Below, one piece after another: positions 1-6,477 of a stretch of 64,000 nt of DNA. The notes under the pieces were generated by a model that saw nothing but the letters and a program-made list of their open reading frames with translations, ran no database searches and was not told the DNA's origin. Position numbers and translations under genes: made by a program. How positions within the stretch are numbered: the first letter of the stretch is position 1; each line of letters begins with the position of its first letter. The DNA is from Microthrixaceae bacterium (GTDB lineage: Bacteria > Actinomycetota > Acidimicrobiia > Acidimicrobiales > Microtrichaceae), in assembly GCA_019694615.1 (NCBI GenBank), contig JAIBBP010000016.1, forward strand, positions 21,259 through 85,258. Reading direction: 5' to 3'.

Positions 1-1
1 C

Positions 2-358
2 GTCTGCGGTGCACGTGGGTGCCTGGAGGCCGAAGCGTCAGGTCCGTCGATCGAGGCGATGACCGGTCGCCCACCGTCGGAGGCCACCACGGAGGTCCGA
101 CGGCGCACCGGCCGACTCGTCGGTCGTGCCGTCGGCTCAGTGGCGAACCTCCTCGATCTTCGCCTCGCGGTCGTGGCCGGGTCGGTCGCCCTCGGGTTCG
201 GCGACGACTTCTTCGACGCCGCTCAAGGTGAGCTCGACCGGACCGCCTGTATCGAGTTCGCCCGCGGCGCGATGATCGTTCCCTGCGGCCTGGGCGCCGA
301 CGGCCCGCTCCTCGGAGCCGCCGCGGTGGGCTTCCGATCGTTGGTTACCCACGAGTAA
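2..358 (+). CDS. ROK-family protein (glucokinase-like), C-terminal part
   Basis: This gene is cut by the left window edge; the frame is open from base 2. The visible start reads CGARGCLEAEASG, which fits the zinc-binding cysteine and glycine signature of ROK sugar kinases and repressors (CxCGxxGCxE, then a Ser-Gly). The C-terminal GLGADGPLLGAAAVG matches the end of the ROK fold. Family members phosphorylate sugars such as glucose, or repress transcription; without the N-terminus I cannot say which. The TAA stop overlaps the -10 hexamer of the next gene. Confidence 0.75.
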   Translation, partial: VCGARGCLEAEASGPSIEAMTGRPPSEATTEVRRRTGRLVGRAVGSVANLLDLRLAVVAGSVALGFGDDFFDAAQGELDRTACIEFARGAMIVPCGLGADGPLLGAAAVGFRSLVTHE

Positions 359-361
359 CAT
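356..361 (+). promoter_or_regulatory. -10 hexamer TAACAT, leaderless acyl-CoA dehydrogenase
   Basis: TAACAT ends 7 bases before the GTG at 369 and overlaps the stop codon of the upstream ROK gene. No Shine-Dalgarno sequence is visible, so transcription probably starts at or next to the start codon. Confidence 0.5.
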
Positions 362-368
362 CGCCGTC

Positions 369-1592
369 GTGACACCGGAGTATCCCGCCGAAACCGAAGC
401 GTTCCGACAGAGCATCAGGGACTTCCTGGCGGCGAACCTTCCCGAGGGCTGGGCCGGACTCGGCGGTCTGCCGGTCGACGACGTGCTGCCGTTCCTCGAG
501 CAGTGGCGCAAGGTCCTGCACGAGGCCCGACTGCTGGCCCCTCAGTGGCCGGCGGAGTATGGCGGCGGCGGCCTGTCGAACCTCGAGACGGTCATCCAAT
601 GCGAGGAGTTCGCGAAGGTGGGTGCCCCGACCGGCGGTCCCAACGACGTCTTCAACATCGGGATGATCGGCAACACGATCCTGCACTGGGGGACGCCGGA
701 GCAGAAGGCGCACTACATCCCCAAGCTGCTCAGCAACGAGCACATCTGGTGTCAGGGGTACAGCGAGCCCAACGCCGGGTCCGACCTCGCCGGCGTGGCC
801 ACCAAGGTGGTGCTCGACGGCGACGAGTACATCATCAACGGTCAGAAGATCTGGACGACCTACGGCCACCTCGCCAACCACATCTTCGTCGTCGGTCGTA
901 CCGACAACACCGGTTCTCGTCCCCACGACGGCATCACGTTCCTGCTCGTCGACATGGATCAGCCCGGTGTCGAGGTTCGGCCCATCAAGATGCTGTCCGG
1001 CGACAGCGAGTTCAACGAGGTGTTCTTCACCGACGTTCGCTGCCCCAAGGAGAACGTGCTCGGTGAACCGAACAAGGGTTGGGCCGTCGCCATGACTCTG
1101 CTCGGGTTCGAGCGCGGTGAGGCAGCAGCGGTCCTGCCGATTCGCTATCGCGAGAGCCTCGACCGTCTCGTTGCGCTCGCCAAGGAGCGGGGCCGCGATC
1201 AGGACCCGTTGATCCGTCAGCGTCTGGCGTACTGCTACAGCAAGGTCGAGATGATGCGGTACCTCGGCATGCGAACACTCACGCTGTTCCTCGCCGGCAA
1301 GGAGCCCGGGCCCGACGCAGCGATCACCAAGCTGTACTGGTCGGAGTACCACAAAGTCGAGACGGCCCTGGCGGTCGACATTCTCGGGGCGGAGGCGATG
1401 GTTCCGTCCGGCCGCTGGCCGTCGAACTCGTTGCAGACCGACGATCCCGGCGCCCCGAACGACAGCGCCTCGTGGGTTGGTTCGATGTTCGTGTCGATGG
1501 GCGGCACGATCTACGCCGGTACGTCGCAGATCCAACGCAACATCATCGGCGAGCGCATCCTGGGGCTTCCCAAAGAGCCGTCGGGTCGCTGA
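369..1592 (+). CDS. Acyl-CoA dehydrogenase family protein
   Basis: A 407-residue flavoprotein of the acyl-CoA dehydrogenase family, which uses FAD to put an alpha-beta double bond into acyl-CoA thioesters and passes electrons to ETF. The N-terminal helical domain, the middle beta-domain motif YSEPNAGSDLAG and the C-terminal FAD-contact motif YAGTSQIQRNIIGERILGLP are all present. Length is normal. The GTG at 369 is chosen because it is preceded by a TANNNT hexamer at leaderless spacing. The acyl substrate cannot be told from sequence; long insertions around QTDDPGAPNDS suggest the FadE-like group used by actinobacteria for lipids or steroids (inference). A small conserved gene follows directly. 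Confidence 0.9.
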   Translation: MTPEYPAETEAFRQSIRDFLAANLPEGWAGLGGLPVDDVLPFLEQWRKVLHEARLLAPQWPAEYGGGGLSNLETVIQCEEFAKVGAPTGGPNDVFNIGMIGNTILHWGTPEQKAHYIPKLLSNEHIWCQGYSEPNAGSDLAGVATKVVLDGDEYIINGQKIWTTYGHLANHIFVVGRTDNTGSRPHDGITFLLVDMDQPGVEVRPIKMLSGDSEFNEVFFTDVRCPKENVLGEPNKGWAVAMTLLGFERGEAAAVLPIRYRESLDRLVALAKERGRDQDPLIRQRLAYCYSKVEMMRYLGMRTLTLFLAGKEPGPDAAITKLYWSEYHKVETALAVDILGAEAMVPSGRWPSNSLQTDDPGAPNDSASWVGSMFVSMGGTIYAGTSQIQRNIIGERILGLPKEPSGR

Positions 1593-1618
1593 TCGTGGGG
1601 CGGGATGCGAGGACCCCG

Positions 1619-1882
1619 ATGTCGACTGTGGTTGGCCTCGGTCGGGTCGTCGCTCGACACCCGTCGTTGTGGTCCACGGCGGTGCGGCAGGCACGGCTTC
1701 TGGCTCGTCCCCGATGGTGGCGGAAGGCCCCGTTTCTCCCGCTGCCGGACCCGGCATACCTGAAGTTCCGGATGGTGACCGCATACGGCGGCGACGGCAC
1801 CGCTACTCCAGAGCCCGGCGACGTCGTCGCCTACCTCCAGTGGTGCAGGGCCTATCCCGAGGTCACCGCACACGCTCCGTAG
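1619..1882 (+). CDS. Small conserved actinobacterial protein
   Basis: An 87-residue protein. I recall similar short proteins with a PRWWRKAPFLPLPDPAYLKF core in many actinobacteria, annotated only as hypothetical. The core is rich in Trp and Pro and is followed by MVTAYGG, then a C-terminal acidic helix ending QWCRAYPEV. No signal peptide or membrane segment is seen. The ATG at 1619 is used; a GTG at 1595 in the same frame is an alternative start, 3 bases after the acyl-CoA dehydrogenase stop. It is probably co-transcribed with that gene. No function can be assigned. Confidence 0.65.
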   Translation: MSTVVGLGRVVARHPSLWSTAVRQARLLARPRWWRKAPFLPLPDPAYLKFRMVTAYGGDGTATPEPGDVVAYLQWCRAYPEVTAHAP

Positions 1883-1901
1883 CCGCCCAGCCCGCCCCGA
1901 A

Positions 1902-1957
1902 CCGGTTCTGTTGTACAAGGCGCGCGCCTAGGCGCGCGCCTTGTACAACAGAACCGG
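1902..1957. repeat. 56-bp perfect palindrome, left copy (GTTCTGT family, subtype A)
   Basis: A perfect 56-bp palindrome centred at 1929/1930. The arm begins CCGGTTCTGTTGTACAAGGC and the centre is a GC-only tract around CCTAGG. A near-identical 56-bp copy lies at 2972-3027, on the other side of the DUF559 gene. It could act as a terminator, but the paired copies and exact length suggest a mobile palindrome. Confidence 0.9.
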
Positions 1958-1967
1958 CGGGGGAAAG

Positions 1968-1988
1968 CAAGGGGGGATGTCCCCCATA
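1968..1988. repeat. Short element GCAAGGGGGGATGTCCCCCAT
   Basis: Near-palindromic G5/C5 element directly after the left 56-bp palindrome. The same string, with ACGT at its centre, recurs at 44380-44400. The run of G could serve as a strong ribosome-binding site, and the element contains an ATG at 1977. Confidence 0.5.
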
Positions 1989-2021
1989 TCGAATCCTGTG
2001 CCGACCGTTCAGGCTGGCGCG

Positions 2022-2960
2022 ATGTCTCCGTTCGATCGTCAGCTCCTCCGAAACCTCGCCGAGCGCCAGCACGGTGCGCTGGCGCTCGATCAGGCCAAGG
2101 AGCTGGGAATGAGTCGGTCGGCGCGGTACCGACTCGGCACGTCGTCGGACTTCACGTCGGTGTCCAACCGGGTGGTCCGGCTGATCGGCGCGCCACGCAC
2201 CGTTGAACAGCGCCTGATGGTCGCTGTGCTCGATGTTGGAGGAGACGCCGCGTTGTCCCATCTGACCGGCGCCAAGCGCTGGGGACTGGACGGCTGCTCA
2301 CTGACGCCGATCTCGCTCGTGACGACGAAAGGAGGACCGCGCCGGACGGACCTCGCCGAGACCCATGTGGTGCGGTCGCTTCCGCCGAACTGGCGATGCG
2401 TGCTCGACGGGATCCCCATCGTCAGGCCGGAACTCCTGGCTCTGCAACTGTTCGCCGTCTGTCGGTTCGAGCGTGCCGAGACGCTCGTGGACCGGTTGTG
2501 GTCTCGTCGGCTGTTGTCCGGACCGTCGATCGTCGCGTTCCTCGCACAGATGGGGGAGCGTGGGCGCAACGGAACCGCCGGGTTGCGTCGCTACATCGAC
2601 GATCGTGGCGACGACTACGTTCCGCCGGCTTCCGGTCTGGAGGGCCGGGTGCGCCGACTGCTCGACGATGCAGGTGTGGAGATGGACCGCCAGGTCGACA
2701 GCGGTGGCAGCGACTGGACCGGCCGCGTCGACTTCCGTGCCCCTGACCTCCCGCTGGTGTTGGAGGTCCAGAGTGAGGCGCATCACGAGGCGCTGGTGGA
2801 CAAGCGGCGCGATGACGCTCGACGACGCCAGCTCCTCGTCGATGGCTTCGTGGTGTGTGAGGTCACCGACGAACAGGTGTGGGAACGGCCGTGGGAGGTG
2901 GTCGCCGAGGTGCGGCGGGGCCTGGCGGAGGCTCGGGCACTCCGGAACCCGTCAACCTGA
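2022..2960 (+). CDS. AbiEi-type winged helix plus DUF559 endonuclease-like protein
   Basis: A 312-residue protein. The N-terminal 60 residues (RNLAERQHGALALDQAKELG and on) resemble the winged helix of AbiEi-type antitoxins and related regulators. The C-terminus carries a DUF559 domain, a Vsr-like PD-(D/E)xK nuclease fold: Glu207 in SGLEGRVRRLL, Asp237 in VDFRAPDLP and Glu248 in VLEVQSEAHH are the likely metal ligands. Similar proteins occur in many copies in actinobacterial genomes; their role is unproven. The ATG at 2022 fits the domain start. An in-frame ATG at 1977 lies behind a G-rich tract. The gene sits alone between two 56-bp palindromes, the right one 11 bases after its stop, so gene and palindromes look like one unit. 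No partner toxin gene is adjacent. Confidence 0.75.
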   Translation: MSPFDRQLLRNLAERQHGALALDQAKELGMSRSARYRLGTSSDFTSVSNRVVRLIGAPRTVEQRLMVAVLDVGGDAALSHLTGAKRWGLDGCSLTPISLVTTKGGPRRTDLAETHVVRSLPPNWRCVLDGIPIVRPELLALQLFAVCRFERAETLVDRLWSRRLLSGPSIVAFLAQMGERGRNGTAGLRRYIDDRGDDYVPPASGLEGRVRRLLDDAGVEMDRQVDSGGSDWTGRVDFRAPDLPLVLEVQSEAHHEALVDKRRDDARRRQLLVDGFVVCEVTDEQVWERPWEVVAEVRRGLAEARALRNPST

Positions 2961-2971
2961 CCGTCGCCCAA

Positions 2972-3027
2972 CCGGTTCTGTTGTACAAAGCGCGCGCCCA
3001 GCCGCGCGCTTTGTACAACAGAACGGG
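2972..3027. repeat. 56-bp palindrome, right copy (GTTCTGT family, subtype A)
   Basis: Near-perfect 56-bp palindrome starting CCGGTTCTGTTGTACAAAGC, with one outer mismatch and two central ones. It differs from the copy at 1902-1957 at only a few, mostly central, bases. It lies 11 bases after the DUF559 stop and 7 bases before the stop of the convergent NUDIX gene, so it may also terminate both transcripts. Confidence 0.85.
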
Positions 3028-3033
3028 CTGGGG

Positions 3034-3525
3034 TCAGGTGTCGGGGGTGATGTCGATCGGGGGGAACGGGCGTTCGCCGTCCACGATCGCCGGGAGGAAC
3101 TCTCGCAAACGCGGTGGAACGGTGGGTGAGTCCGTGGCGAGGAAGTCAGTGGGGTCCCACCAACGGGACTCCTCGAACGCCATCGCCTCGAACGCTTCGA
3201 GGTGAAGCGCGCCAGTGGTGTCGCCGTCGCACGTGGCGACGTGAATGCGTTCGTGCTGGTCGAAGTCCCAGCCGGCGAAGGTGAACTGTGCGTGCTGGGT
3301 CCAGATGCACGGCCCGATCTCCGCATTCGTGATGCCCGCCTCCTCGGAGAGTTCACGGGCGATCGCCTGCTCCGCGGTTTCGCCGGCATCGATCCCGCCG
3401 CCCGGAAGCTCCCACCAGTGCGGCTTGGCGCGGTCGGCTGGATCGCTCGATCGGATCAGCAGGATCCGGCCGTCGAGGTCGAAGCAAACCACCCGCGCCG
3501 CCACCCGCCGGATCACGTAGCCCAT
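3034..3525 (-). CDS. NUDIX hydrolase
   Basis: A 163-residue NUDIX protein, which hydrolyses nucleoside diphosphate derivatives with a divalent metal. The full Nudix box is visible (GGIDAGETAEQAIARELSEE, then AGI), preceded by HWWELPGGG. No extra domain indicates the substrate. The ATG at 3525 is preferred over a longer in-frame start at 3558 because TAGTGT lies 8 bases upstream of it on the minus strand, the leaderless arrangement seen throughout this window. The gene converges on the DUF559 gene, and a subtype B palindrome lies between its start and the upstream lipoate ligase-like gene. Confidence 0.85.
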   Translation of the reverse strand: MGYVIRRVAARVVCFDLDGRILLIRSSDPADRAKPHWWELPGGGIDAGETAEQAIARELSEEAGITNAEIGPCIWTQHAQFTFAGWDFDQHERIHVATCDGDTTGALHLEAFEAMAFEESRWWDPTDFLATDSPTVPPRLREFLPAIVDGERPFPPIDITPDT

Positions 3526-3533
3526 GGCGGCGG

Positions 3534-3539
3534 ACACTA
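3534..3539 (-). promoter_or_regulatory. -10 hexamer TAGTGT, leaderless NUDIX gene
   Basis: On the minus strand TAGTGT ends 8 bases before the ATG at 3525. This supports that start over the longer frame. Confidence 0.5.
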
Positions 3540-3560
3540 CGCGCGTCGGCCCCGACAACT

Positions 3561-3616
3561 CTCGTTCTGTCCTGCGAGAGCACCACCCGGGTGGTGCTCT
3601 CGCAGGACAGAACGAG
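3561..3616. repeat. 56-bp perfect palindrome (GTTCTGT family, subtype B), intergenic copy
   Basis: A perfect 56-bp palindrome; the arm begins CTCGTTCTGTCCTGCGAGAG and the centre is CCCGGG. The sequence is identical over all 56 bases to the copy at 53760-53815 inside menF. It lies between the end of the lipoate ligase-like gene (3641) and the NUDIX promoter, so it may also act as a terminator here. Confidence 0.92.
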
Positions 3617-3640
3617 CCTTCGGGCGTGTTGGTGGCTGGG

Positions 3641-4315
3641 TCATGGGAGTGCGGAGAGGAACCGCTCGAGCAGGGCGGGCAGGTCTTCGACGGTGCCTAC
3701 CCCCCGGTCGAGCCGCTCGCTGAGCCGCTCCCCGAACGGGCCGGTGCGGAGGTGCGGGGCAAGGAGTCGAACGGTTTCGTCGGCATCGAAGCGGGCGTGA
3801 ACCAGGCATTGGAAGCGGGCGTAGGTGCGAGTCCTCCGTTGGGACATTCCGACCACCTTGCGGTTTGCGACCATGACCTCGCCGCTCCCGACCCCGGCGA
3901 AGCACACGACCCGGCCGAGGTCGGCGTGGACCGACGCACCGCGGTGAACCGTCGCTTTGTCCCGAGCCGGCGGTCGGCCCTCGTCAATGGCAGTGCCCCA
4001 CGCCCGTCCGAGCCAGACGAAAGCCTCGCCAACGTCGACGCGCCAGAGCGGGTCGCCGATCGGAACGACGACGTCAACCCACAGCATCTCCCGGGGGGTG
4101 AGCGCGACCAGGCCGCCGCCGGAGTGCCGACGGGTGACCTCTCGACACCCAGCGGTCACCGCGGTGGGCGAGAGCACCGCGTCCGACTGGGTGCTCCCCA
4201 ACGCGACGGCCGGCCCGTCGATTGACATGAGGTGAACCGACCGCCGGTCGCCGGCCAAGTCGAGGTGATGGAGATGGTCCGCGGATCCACGATGCGACAC
4301 AACCTCCCAGGCCAT
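3641..4315 (-). CDS. Lipoate/octanoate-protein ligase family protein
   Basis: A 224-residue protein of the biotin/lipoate A/B ligase fold, which attaches or transfers lipoyl groups to lysines of 2-oxoacid dehydrogenase and glycine cleavage subunits. The RRHSGGG motif (62-68) is the binding loop of LplA/LipM enzymes. NRKVVGMSQRRTRTYARFQ carries the usual active-site lysine. The protein is shorter than classical LplA (about 330) and lacks its accessory domain, closer to LipM-like or uncharacterised actinobacterial members. The ATG at 4315 is chosen because TACGAT lies 6 bases upstream of it. Exact activity (ligase or octanoyltransferase) is not resolved. Confidence 0.72.
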   Translation of the reverse strand: MAWEVVSHRGSADHLHHLDLAGDRRSVHLMSIDGPAVALGSTQSDAVLSPTAVTAGCREVTRRHSGGGLVALTPREMLWVDVVVPIGDPLWRVDVGEAFVWLGRAWGTAIDEGRPPARDKATVHRGASVHADLGRVVCFAGVGSGEVMVANRKVVGMSQRRTRTYARFQCLVHARFDADETVRLLAPHLRTGPFGERLSERLDRGVGTVEDLPALLERFLSALP

Positions 4316-4321
4316 CGCTCG

Positions 4322-4327
4322 ATCGTA
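4322..4327 (-). promoter_or_regulatory. -10 hexamer TACGAT, leaderless lipoate ligase-like gene
   Basis: TACGAT on the minus strand ends 6 bases before the ATG at 4315. Confidence 0.5.
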
Positions 4328-4520
4328 GAGCGGGCGGGGCGCGGCGAGTGGGTGACGTGCGCGTCGCGTGACGGTCTTGATACGCACGGTGGTGGCGAAC
4401 GGGCGTTCGAAATTACAAAACCGGGAGTGACATTCGTCTCATTTCGGTCCATTTGGCGACAGCGAAAGTTCGGAAAAACCTCAGAAATCCGGCGTGGAAG
4501 CCGCAGTCGGAGCTGGGTCG
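4328..4520. other. Divergent intergenic region upstream of mraZ
   Basis: This is the gene-free stretch between the leaderless minus-strand gene ending at 4315 and mraZ at 4621. It contains a locally AT-richer tract (about 4410-4500) that is likely to hold the mraZ promoter. I cannot place a convincing -35/-10 pair. The operator repeats follow it. Confidence 0.4.
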
Positions 4521-4572
4521 GTGGTTTATGGTGGAACGCCGTGGAGCGAAGTGGTTGGAAGTGGGGAAGTGG
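4521..4572 (+). promoter_or_regulatory. MraZ operator: GTGG direct repeats with 10-bp period
   Basis: GTGG occurs at 4521, 4531, 4541, 4551 and 4561, exactly 10 bases apart, with a further GTGG at 4569. MraZ is known to repress its own dcw operon by binding short TGGG/GTGG-type direct repeats spaced one helical turn apart. The array ends about 50 bases before the mraZ start. Confidence 0.75.
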
Positions 4573-4620
4573 TTCGATCCACACCATGAGCGCGGACACC
4601 ACCACTGACCGGGGTCAACG

Positions 4621-5046
4621 ATGAGCTACACCGGACGTTACGAGCTTTCGGTCGATCCGAAAGGTCGCGTCGTGGTGCCAGCGGCGTTCCGCGACGACTT
4701 CGGCGATGGCTCGCAGATATCCCTGCGCCGCGATCACATCACGCTCTACGGGAAGGACGGCTGGGACGCCTTCATCACGAGGTTTCGTGAGCTGCGCTCC
4801 ATCGGCACCGTCAGCAGCCGGGGGTTTATGACGATCATGGCCTCGTCAGCGCCCGTTCACCCCGACACGCAGGGTCGATTCGGGTTGCCGCAACGATTCC
4901 GCGACGCCCACGGAATCGGTGGCCAGGTGGTTGTCATCGGCCACGACGACCACCTGGCGATCTACCACCCCGACCGGGCTCCGGACCTCGCTGTCGGAGA
5001 CGAGCTCGCAGCCTTCTGGGACGAGTTCGAAAGCCTGCCCCTGTGA
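4621..5046 (+). CDS. mraZ: Transcriptional regulator MraZ
   Basis: A 141-residue DNA-binding protein with two SpoVT/AbrB-like repeats, each with the DxxGR signature: DPKGRVVVPAAFR near residue 12 and DTQGRFGLPQRFR near residue 82. MraZ forms ring oligomers that bind direct repeats upstream of the division and cell wall cluster and repress it. The matching repeats lie at 4521-4572. Length is typical. Its stop overlaps the GTG start of rsmH, so the two are translationally coupled. Confidence 0.95.
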   Translation: MSYTGRYELSVDPKGRVVVPAAFRDDFGDGSQISLRRDHITLYGKDGWDAFITRFRELRSIGTVSSRGFMTIMASSAPVHPDTQGRFGLPQRFRDAHGIGGQVVVIGHDDHLAIYHPDRAPDLAVGDELAAFWDEFESLPL

Positions 5047-6047
5047 CGGATGGAGACGAACCCGATGCCTTCCTTCACCTCCCCGTCATGCTGGGCGATG
5101 TCGTCGAGCTCCTCGCTCCGATCCCGACCGGCCTGGTCATCGACGCCACGCTCGGGGGAGCGGGCCATGCGGTCGCCATTCTGGAGTCGCGACCGGATGT
5201 GCGCCTCCTCGGCATCGACCGTGACGCCGACGCCCTCGCTGCCGCCGGCCGTCGGCTGGCGCTGTTCGGCGACCGGGTTCGGCTCCATCACGGGAGGTTC
5301 GACGAGATGACCGACGTGGTCCGTTCGCTTCACGACGACGGAATGACAGAGGGGGTGACCGGCGTGCTCTTCGATCTCGGAGTCAGCTCTCCGCAACTCG
5401 ACCGGGGCGAGCGTGGGTTCTCCTACCGCGCCGACCATGCCGACGCGCCGCTCGACATGCGGATGGACCGACGTCAGGAGCGTTCGGCGCACAACGTCGT
5501 CAACGAGTACTCCGCCGCGGACCTGGCCGACGTGCTGGACCGCTACGGCGACGAACGGTTCGCCCGACGCATCGCCACTGCCATCGTTGCCCAACGCCCG
5601 ATCAACACAACTGGCGAACTCGCCGACATCGTCCGTGACGCAATCCCCGCTCCGGCGCGACGAACTGGTGGCAATCCCGCGAAACGGACGTTCCAGGCGC
5701 TGCGGATCGAAGTCAACGACGAACTCGAGGCGCTCACGGGCGCACTCGACCAGGCGATCGACCTCCTCTTGCCAGGCGGCCGATGTGTGGTGCTCAGCTA
5801 CCACTCTGGCGAGGACCGCATCGTGAAGGATCGGTTCCGGCGAGCCGAGACCGGTGGTTGCGTCTGCCCGCCGGGACTCGATTGTGTGTGCGGAGCGGAG
5901 CCGAAGGTTCGACTCCTGAAACGGGGCGCGCAGAAGGCTACCGCTGCGGAGATCGAGGCGAACCCACGGGCCGCCTCGGTGCGCCGGCGTGCCGTCGAAT
6001 CGGTGACGTTCCGTCCCCGCACCACCGAGGCCGTCGAGGTCGCCTGA
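5043..6047 (+). CDS. rsmH: 16S rRNA (cytosine-1402 N4)-methyltransferase RsmH
   Basis: A 334-residue SAM-dependent methyltransferase that N4-methylates C1402 in the ribosomal P site. The protein starts with HLPVML, followed by the SAM loop DATLGGAGHA (residues 34-43). FDLGVSSPQLDRGERGFSYR and the C-terminal VVLSYHSGEDRIVKDRFR are the family signatures. GTG at 5043 shares bases with the mraZ TGA. The stop overlaps the next start in a TGATG junction. Confidence 0.95.
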   Translation: MTDGDEPDAFLHLPVMLGDVVELLAPIPTGLVIDATLGGAGHAVAILESRPDVRLLGIDRDADALAAAGRRLALFGDRVRLHHGRFDEMTDVVRSLHDDGMTEGVTGVLFDLGVSSPQLDRGERGFSYRADHADAPLDMRMDRRQERSAHNVVNEYSAADLADVLDRYGDERFARRIATAIVAQRPINTTGELADIVRDAIPAPARRTGGNPAKRTFQALRIEVNDELEALTGALDQAIDLLLPGGRCVVLSYHSGEDRIVKDRFRRAETGGCVCPPGLDCVCGAEPKVRLLKRGAQKATAAEIEANPRAASVRRRAVESVTFRPRTTEAVEVA

Positions 6048-6469
6048 TGGCTCGATCGACCGCCACCGCGACGGCTGCTCGCCGGCCGACGCGAGTCGAG
6101 GACGCGCGGCGCCGCGCCGCAGCGCGGCGTCGTGCCGAGCTCGAGGTGGTCGCGCGCCCCAGTCGACGGATCACCCCGACAGCGGTGCTCGTCGCGCTCT
6201 TCGCTGCAGGCGTCGCGTTCACGGCACTCTCGGTGCAGATATCGCTGATCCACCGTCAGCAGCAACTCGACGCCGTGCGGAGTGAGATCACTGACCTTCA
6301 GCTGGCGAACAAGGAGCTGCGTCAGAAGGAGAGCCGCCTGCAGGCTCCCGCCGAGGTGCTTCGGATCGCCCGCGACGAACTCGGCATGGTCGAGGCCAAG
6401 CCCGCCGAGCTCGTGACTCCAGCAACCGAAGTGGTCGGTATTGCTCCCACTACGGGGCCGCAGAGCTGA
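6047..6469 (+). CDS. ftsL: FtsL-like cell division protein
   Basis: A 140-residue bitopic membrane protein: a basic, Ala/Arg-rich cytoplasmic tail (1-42), one membrane segment (about 43-66), then a short coiled coil (about 66-100) on the outer side. Topology, size and position between rsmH and ftsI fit FtsL, which with FtsQ and FtsB activates FtsWI septal synthesis. Sequence conservation in this family is weak, so the call rests on topology and synteny. The ATG overlaps the rsmH stop. ftsI follows after 8 bases. Confidence 0.78.
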   Translation: MARSTATATAARRPTRVEDARRRAAARRRAELEVVARPSRRITPTAVLVALFAAGVAFTALSVQISLIHRQQQLDAVRSEITDLQLANKELRQKESRLQAPAEVLRIARDELGMVEAKPAELVTPATEVVGIAPTTGPQS

Positions 6470-6477
6470 TCCGAACG

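Noticed and set aside
345..1784. 479-codon minus-strand open frame opposite the acyl-CoA dehydrogenase gene
   Set aside because: Low-complexity Arg/Val/Gly translation with no recognisable domain, and the plus strand encodes a clear enzyme over most of its length.
1941..2021. N-terminal extension of the DUF559 protein starting with TTG inside the palindrome
   Set aside because: The extension would be encoded by the repeat arm; the domain start fits the ATG at 2022. It remains possible that the ATG at 1977 is used.
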